Assembly: GCA_036927565.1 (NCBI GenBank)
Contig: JAYESD010000005.1
Coordinates: 83,368,301 to 83,432,300 of the forward strand
Source: Tuctoria greenei
Lineage: Eukaryota; Streptophyta; Magnoliopsida; Poales; Poaceae
DNA length: 64,000 nucleotides
Direction of reading: 5' to 3'
The position numbers were made by a program, and so were the translations under genes. The notes under the pieces are model-generated. The model did not search any database. It was not told the origin of the DNA and was given only the letters and a program-made list of their open reading frames with translations. Shown here piece by piece: positions 58,629-64,000 of this stretch; position 1 is the stretch's first letter; each line of letters begins with the position of its first letter.

Positions 58629-58640
58629 TGGTATCAGGGC
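58629..58640 (+). other. LARD-2 primer-binding site
   Basis: TGGTATCAGGGC lies three bases after the LTR. It is one base off the Met-type TGGTATCAGAGC. Confidence 0.8.
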
Positions 58641-59066
58641 CGTGTCGGCCGTAGGACGCAAGCCTAGGTAGAATGGGCACCGTAAAACACATAGAAACTA
58701 TCTTCTAAAAAGTTATTTTCAAAAATTGCTTGCTGCTGCATTTATTTTATCAATTCAGCCACCGTGAAGTATTATTTACTGCTGTGTTTCAATACAATTT
58801 TAGCCATATTTTAATGTTCTTACGGCTGCAATTACTACTCATATTTTCGTGTAAAATGCGGGGTTTTGCTGCTGTTATATGTGGGTAAATTCTTTTTGTT
58901 AGCTATTGTGTTTCCATCCCTTTTTCTATCTTTTTTAACAGCCGGACTGTCTACTTTAATTGCTAATTGCTGCTGCAATCTTCGAACTATTTCACCTCTC
59001 ATCTCAAATGATTCTCTGTTAAGGATATAAGATTTATTTGTGAAAACCATTCTTTCAATGTTCCAC

Positions 59067-59996
59067 ATTCTCTTTCTTATTTTGACTTATTTCTTTCTTC
59101 CTTTCATATCCAAAACTTCTTTTGCAAAAAACTTAGATGACCACACTCGCATCTCTAAAGACCCGAAGAAGAAGAATCTCAAGGAGAAGACCTTAAGGGA
59201 CGCATTTCACGTGGAGGAGCTTGTTAGAGCAACCATCCTTGCATAATAGGACAGCTGCACCATCCTGTAACAACGATAATGTTGTGTCTTGTAATTAGGA
59301 TTTAGAAGTCCATTTGATTAAGTAGTAATAAACGCTTAGTTCGTTAGTACGCTTGCTTATGTTTGGTGTAATGGTTGTATATTTGCTTGCTTGTGTGTGT
59401 GCTTGGATGTGAGTTGTGGAATGCTTCGACATTTATCCACATCTACATCCATTATATAGATAATGAATTATTTAGGATCATACACCTTGATGCATGCATA
59501 TAGTTGTAGATTCCTTCTAACTTCCTTCATTCTCTTTCTTATTTTGACTTATTTCTTTCTTTCTTCCTTTCATATCCAAAACTTCTTTTGTGAAAAACTT
59601 AGATGACCACACTCGCATCTCTAAAGACCCGAAGAAGAAGAATCTCAAGGAGAAGACCTTAAGGGACGCATTTCATGTGGAGGAGCTTGTTAGAGCAACC
59701 ATCCTTGCATAATAGGACAACTGCACCATCCTGTAACAACGATAATGTTGTGTCTCGTAATTAGAATTTAGAAGTCCCTTTGATTAAGTAGTAACAAACG
59801 CTTAGTTCGTTAGTGCGCTTGCTTATGTTTGGTGTAATGGTTGTATATTTGCTTGCTTGTGTGTGTGCTTGGATGTGAGTTGTGGAACGCTTCGACATTT
59901 ATCCACATCTACATCCATTATATAGATAATGCATTATTTAGGATCATACACCTTGATGTATGCATATAGTTGGAGATTCCTTCTAACTTCCTTCAT
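59067..59996 (+). repeat. Tandem duplication of about 462 bp in LARD-2
   Basis: 59067-59528 and 59529-59996 are near-identical (start ATTCTCTTTCTTATTTTG). Copy 2 has a 4-bp TTTC expansion. Confidence 0.85.
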
Positions 59997-60140
59997 TCTT
60001 GCTTGACCTCTAATGCAATGGAAGATGGACAACTAGAAGATTCACCATTCCGGAAGAAGCTACACGGAGTATGAAGACGATATCAAGATAAAGTTTTCCT
60101 TATCTATTCTCTAATCTCTCTAAATCTCGAGAGCGAGATT

Positions 60141-60284
60141 CCTGTTAATGGGGGTAGATTGTAACATCCTCAATTTTTAAAATTTGGCTAATTCAAATTT
60201 AAATAAGAACTGCAGTTTTATTTCAAAATCTTCTCTGGTCCACTCGAATATCGAGGGCCGGATTCATTTTAAAGGGGTTAGAAC
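60141..60284 (+). other. Duplicated polypurine tract and LTR stub
   Basis: A first purine tract (TTAATGGGGGTAGA) is followed by TGTAACATCCTC and about 70 bp of LTR-like sequence. A second tract (AAAGGGGTTAGAAC) then leads to TGTAACATCTCG at 60285, the start of the long LTR copy. Confidence 0.65.
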
Positions 60285-61542
60285 TGTAACATCTCGATTT
60301 TCAAACTTGGACATATTAAAATTTGGATAGGAATTTAAATCTGCATTTGCATTCATCCTCCGGTATTAAAATTCATTTACCAAAATAAATACATTAAAAA
60401 TAATTAAATTGTCATAACAAATATGGAAGAAAGGAAATAAAAGGAAAGAAAACTTAATAAGGATGAAAGAAACAATAATTAGTAAAAATAATAAAATAAA
60501 TGGAATATGAACAAATAAACAAAAAGTATGTAAACAAAAAATTTAAATAAATTAATAAACAAATAAATAAATAAGTAACAAATGAAAAAAAGAAAAAAGA
60601 AATAAATATATATGTAAACAATAGAAAAGTAAAATATAATAAAAAATAAGTATATAAAAAATGGAATATAAATAATAAACAAATAGAAAAATAATCAATA
60701 AATAATAAAAAGCATAAAAATTAGTAAAACAATAAAGAAAAAAAGAATATATATATATATAATATGTAAATAAAGAAGAAAAGAAAAGAAAAGGGGCAAG
60801 CACCCGTGCGCCACCAGTGCAGCACCGAGTCCCATGGACTCCAGACCAGAGCCACCGACAACAAAAAAAAGAAACGAAAAAAAGTAGAAGTAAAAAAAAG
60901 GCACGGCACCTGCCCAGAGCCGGAGTCCCATCGGGACACACCAGACCACGCTCACACCGGTAAAAGAAAAGGGGTTCACCGCTGGCCAGGGGCCGAGTCC
61001 CAGTCGAGCAGGACTCCACCAGGATGGTCTAGATCTAGACAACTATTTTGGTTCTAATATTTGAATTGAATTACATGTAGAAAGTGTTTTATTTGAGCAG
61101 CCATCATTCATTGCCAAATCATCATAAAAGACTTTGAAAACATACAAGTCAGATTAAATCATGAAATATCAATATTTTATTCTATGCTTAACCAGATTTT
61201 ATATTTTATGTATTAATTAATCTGTTTTCGGAAATAAAATAAATAATATTAAAGGATAATTAACTCATAAAGTAGCAAATAAATTCTAGAAAATTCCCAA
61301 AAATGAGAATGAATACTAGTAAACAGATAATAATATTCTAGGCTATTTACTATTTTATAATAATTAATTTTCCACTAAATTAATTCTAAACTTGCACAAA
61401 TAAATTTTAAATCATTATAGAAAATTACTAAAAAGACATACAAATTTATCTAGCATTAATAAAAAAAAATTTTCTGCATGCATCTATATTTTGCATATTG
61501 ATTAGTATTTGCAATACATTTATTTGTATGTTTGTATGTGTA

Positions 61543-61547
61543 TATTC
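61543..61547 (+). repeat. RTE LINE target-site duplication, left (TATTC)
   Basis: TATTC here and at 62135-62139. The intact 5' LTR has one equivalent, followed by TTGATTACGAG. Confidence 0.8.
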
Positions 61548-61952
61548 TAGGCCTGCGATGCTGTATGGAGCAGAATGTTGGCCAACTAAAAGGCAACATG
61601 TCCAACAAATGAGTGTTGCGGAGATGCCATGCTACGGTGGATGTGCGGTCACACAAGAAGAGACAAAATTAGGAACGAAGTAATACGTGATAGGGTAGGG
61701 GTGGCACCGATTGAGGAGAAGCTAGTCCAACATCGCTTACGGTGGTTTGGGCATATCCAGCGGAGACCTCCAGACGCACCGGTTAACAGTGGGATTATAA
61801 AAAGTGGAGAAAATTTTAGGAGGGGTAGAGGTCGACCAAGGTTGACATGGCAGGAGGCGGTGAAACGAGATTTAAAGGAGTGAGACATACCTAGAGATTT
61901 GGCTCATGATAGGACTGTATGGAAATTAGCAATTCATGTGCCAGAATCTTAG
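61548..61952 (+). pseudogene. RTE LINE reverse transcriptase C-terminus, broken
   Basis: Starts in RPAMLYGAECWP. A one-base loss near 61627 moves to the frame MLRWMCGHTRRDKIRN...LRWFGHIQRRP...RGRGRPRLTWQEAVK. TGA at 61881-61883 replaces an expected Trp; the final TAG is at 61950-61952. No RT catalytic core is included. Confidence 0.82.
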
Positions 61953-62134
61953 TTTATTCGTAATTTTTTACTCTTATCTTCTTTATTTTTAACCCATTTC
62001 TACAATAAATAAAATGTAGATTTTTTTTTACTTTCATCTTATTTTCTATTACTTGTCTTCAAAATTGTTGGGTTTCATTTCTAGCCGACCCCAACTTGTT
62101 TGGGACAAAGGCTTGGTTGTTGTTGTTGTTGTTG
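61548..62134 (+). mobile_element. 5'-truncated RTE-type LINE
   Basis: 587 bp ending in a TTG-repeat tail after GACCCCAACTTGTTTGGG, the known 3' end of plant RTE LINEs. It is flanked by TATTC duplications. Only the RT C-terminus and 3' UTR are present, as expected from incomplete reverse transcription. Confidence 0.88.
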
Positions 62135-62740
62135 TATTCTTGATTATGAGTAGACGGATGCGCTCAAGAGCTACAATCGAGAAACGAATATTCGAGGATC
62201 TTCATGTGCAAGACTTTGAATTGCTTGAGCCATCAAATTGCGGAATATTAAGGCAAGTGACCTTGACCATATTGAACTTATGTTTTAAATGTTTTGTTTG
62301 TAAAATTGTATGCTTGTGTCAACTTGATGGGAAACCTATTCATAGGAGTTTACTAGTATTGCTTGCCATCCCTTGTCGCTCGAGTTATGTGTAGAGAGTC
62401 AGAAAGGGTATTTCACACTTTTGCTCCGCTTGCTAAATTAGGTTTGGGAATAATCAAATGGCTTAATTATGAACTATTGAATACTTGAATTATGTGGATT
62501 AATGATGATGGAATAATGGTGAATCATTTTGATAACATGGGATTTGGGTGATCTAAGCAAGCATGATTTGTGGATTGGGTTGGATAAGATGGTGGTTTTG
62601 CATGCCTTATATCTAAAGACCTGTTCATGTAAATATATACCAGGACAACGGTGCCACCACAAGGCCAAGTATGGGTGCAGCTTAGCCAATTAATTAGGTT
62701 CATCGCCAGCACTGTTCGGTTCATTTGTGGGAGCGGGAAA

Positions 62741-64000
62741 TGTGAATGTAGCCTAGAGGGGGGTGGATAGGCTTTTTGAACTTTTGTCGATCCCTAAAAC
62801 ACTTAACAGATTTATCAAATACAGGGAGAACGGACTAGCCCGGTACTGTGCAGACTAGTCCGGTATGCGTGGACTAGAAATATCTAGATTGATCGATAAA
62901 TTCACTTCTAGTACCCTATGCAGCAGAAAGTAATTTGCATCTTGGATGTATTACAGCAATGAAACAATGTATGGTAAAGATCAACTTTAATTTCAATGTT
63001 TCAACTTGAATTACACAAGATTATGTAACCCTAGAATATGATGAATGATGAAAAAAGTGTGCGAAACAAGATTTTATCCCGTGGTTTGATTCCCATAGAG
63101 GAAACCAACATCCACGTTGAGGAGTCCATGGAGGGCCGGATCTTCACCAACCCTACCCTCGTCGAATCACCGCGGAGGCCGATTCTCTTTCACTAATCAC
63201 AAAGGGGCAAATAACTCGTTCAAGGGGCCTTCTCACAAGTTGAGGGCTCCCCAAAAATTACAATGAGGAACACCACCAAACACAATTGAAAGATATACAA
63301 TAAACAACAAGAGTGTGCGAGAGATCAAACCCAAAAGCTCAAGATGTGTAGAACATGTCTCTCCTCTGATCAATTGCTAATACTCAAAGATTTGATCCTT
63401 TTAGGGCTAGAATGTGTGGAGAGATGTGTATTTTGGGCTCTTGGGAGGTGTGACGGCGCAGGGGGTCGAGAGTTATGGCTGTATGGTCGTACACCTCTAT
63501 TTGTACTAGGGTTTCCAAAAGTTACTGTTAGGGTTTGTGATGCCCAAACTAGTCGGTGGTGGACTTCGGACTAGTTCGGTGCGCAGCGTATGGAAAACCC
63601 TAAGTGTTGAGATATGCTGAACTAGTCTGTTACTGGTGCAGACTAGTCCGTTTTTAGTCAATACTTTTCGGACTTGTCCGTTGGATATCGCACTAGTCAG
63701 GTGTGATGAACAGCGTGAAGAATTGAGGACAAGTCCGCACTTGAAGGGACTTGTCCGATTTTAGTCAGAGAGTTTTCGGACTAGTCCGACTGATATCGGA
63801 CTTGTCCGGTGTAGTGAAAAATTGTGGGGCTAAGGACAAGTCCGGACTTGGAGGACTTGTCCGATTTTAGTCAGAGGATAATTGGACTAGTCCGATGGAT
63901 ATCAGACTTGTCCGGTGTTGTGCGAATGTGAAGTATTGAGGACTAGTTCGCACTAGGGAGGACTAGTCTGATCTTAGTCAGAGAGATATCAGACTAGTTC
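62741..64000 (-). repeat. Inverted Sirevirus-like LTR, runs off the window
   Basis: TGTGAATGTAGCCTAGAGGG at 62741 is, reversed, an LTR end with the CCCCCCTCTAGG motif seen at the end of the Sirevirus LTR at 320-345. It contains many GGACTAGTCC/GGACTTGTCC palindromic words. No gene is present; the open frame 63344-63574 has no recognised domain. Confidence 0.6.
63545..64000 (+). repeat. Tandem repeats of about 108 bp with CGGACTAGTCCG palindromes
   Basis: TTTTAGTCAGAG-type anchors recur at about 63652, 63760, 63866 and 63973. Each unit holds one or two GGACTAGTCC or GGACTTGTCC words, and a perfect CGGACTAGTCCG lies at 63777-63788. Confidence 0.8.

Larger units (their letters stand above)
58626..60284 (+). 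other. LARD-2 internal region, non-coding
   Basis: 1659 bp between the LTRs. A 68-codon frame (59040-59246) with a hydrophobic start lies inside a tandem duplication and is not a known domain. The 3' part reads as a typical element end (CTCGAGAGCGAGATTCC then GTTAATGGGGGTAGA). Confidence 0.7.
55349..62740 (+). mobile_element. LARD-2: non-coding Del/Tekay-like LTR element, 3' end truncated
   Basis: Two LTR copies (55349-58625 and 60285-62740) flank 1.66 kb of non-coding internal sequence. LTR start TGTAACATCC, end GGTGTCACA, Met-type primer site and a G-rich purine tract resemble Del/Tekay chromoviruses, but no gag, pol or chromodomain exists. LTRs differ by about 7% over the block compared by eye. 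The second LTR has lost about 410 bp including the TATA region, gained an RTE LINE, and is cut at 62740 by an inverted Sirevirus-like LTR. Confidence 0.8.
60285..62740 (+). repeat. LARD-2 3' LTR, deleted, interrupted and truncated
   Basis: Matches 55349 onward. It lacks the counterpart of about 56156-56566, resumes at GGTCTAGATCTAGAC (61024), is interrupted by a LINE at 61548-62134 and stops at 62740 (counterpart about 57700). Confidence 0.8.

Noticed and set aside
63344..63574. 76-codon frame near the right edge
   Set aside because: Lies in the inverted LTR, no domain, reads into palindromic repeats.
1..64000. Host genes, tRNA or rRNA genes, CRISPR arrays, bacterial features
   Set aside because: None seen. 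Every recognisable coding region belongs to a transposon, and intron and LTR structure are those of a plant nuclear genome.

Overview
The window is plant nuclear DNA, almost certainly from a grass (Poaceae). The reasons are a Sirevirus-type Ty1-copia element with CGGACTAGTCCG palindromes in its LTR family, a Tat-lineage Ty3-gypsy element carrying the grass 'putative gypsy type transposon' protein on its antisense strand, an RTE-type LINE ending in a TTG-repeat tail, and a Mutator-like element (MULE). I found no host gene. Everything I could assign is a transposable element, in a deeply nested intergenic block. The species cannot be named from the sequence.

Layout. 1-9205: 5'-truncated Sirevirus (LTR end, primer-binding site, gag, broken pol, env-like gene). 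9206-22129: gypsy-A, a 12.9 kb Tat-lineage element with both LTRs, a frame-preserved gag-pol with eight nonsense codons, and an antisense two-exon gene. 22130-32231 and about 54703-55348: LARD-1, a non-coding element with LTRs of up to about 4.9 kb. Its second LTR copy was split by about 22.5 kb of later insertions (32232-54702): an unidentified sequence that received a Ty1-copia element (32370-44726, TSD AAAAA) and a MULE (45722-54015, TSD CACCAGCGG), followed by an L1-type LINE remnant. The 3' LTR of that copia was in turn split by gypsy-B (38600-44487, reverse orientation, TSD CATAC). 55349-62740: LARD-2, probably derived from a Del/Tekay chromovirus, with a 5'-truncated RTE LINE inside its second LTR (TSD TATTC). 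62741-64000: end of a second, inverted Sirevirus-like LTR with about 108-bp tandem repeats.

How the parts relate. Gypsy-A and gypsy-B belong to one family. B has lost all of gag-pol but keeps the LTRs, primer-binding site, polypurine tract and antisense gene, so it must have moved using proteins supplied in trans. The antisense gene has a 77-78 bp GT-AG intron at the same place in both copies. Because the gene lies opposite the genomic RNA, the intron is not spliced out during retrotransposition. The MULE carries three genes: a mudrA-like transposase (two nonsense codons and a lost catalytic Asp), an eight-exon plant-mobile-domain gene (broken) and a small two-exon GRF-type zinc-finger gene that is still open. 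Its ends hold nine copies of a GTCGTATG-N5-CATACGAC palindrome. LTR differences counted by eye give the age order gypsy-B (about 1%) < gypsy-A (about 4%) < copia (about 6%) ~ LARD-2 (about 7%), which agrees with the nesting.
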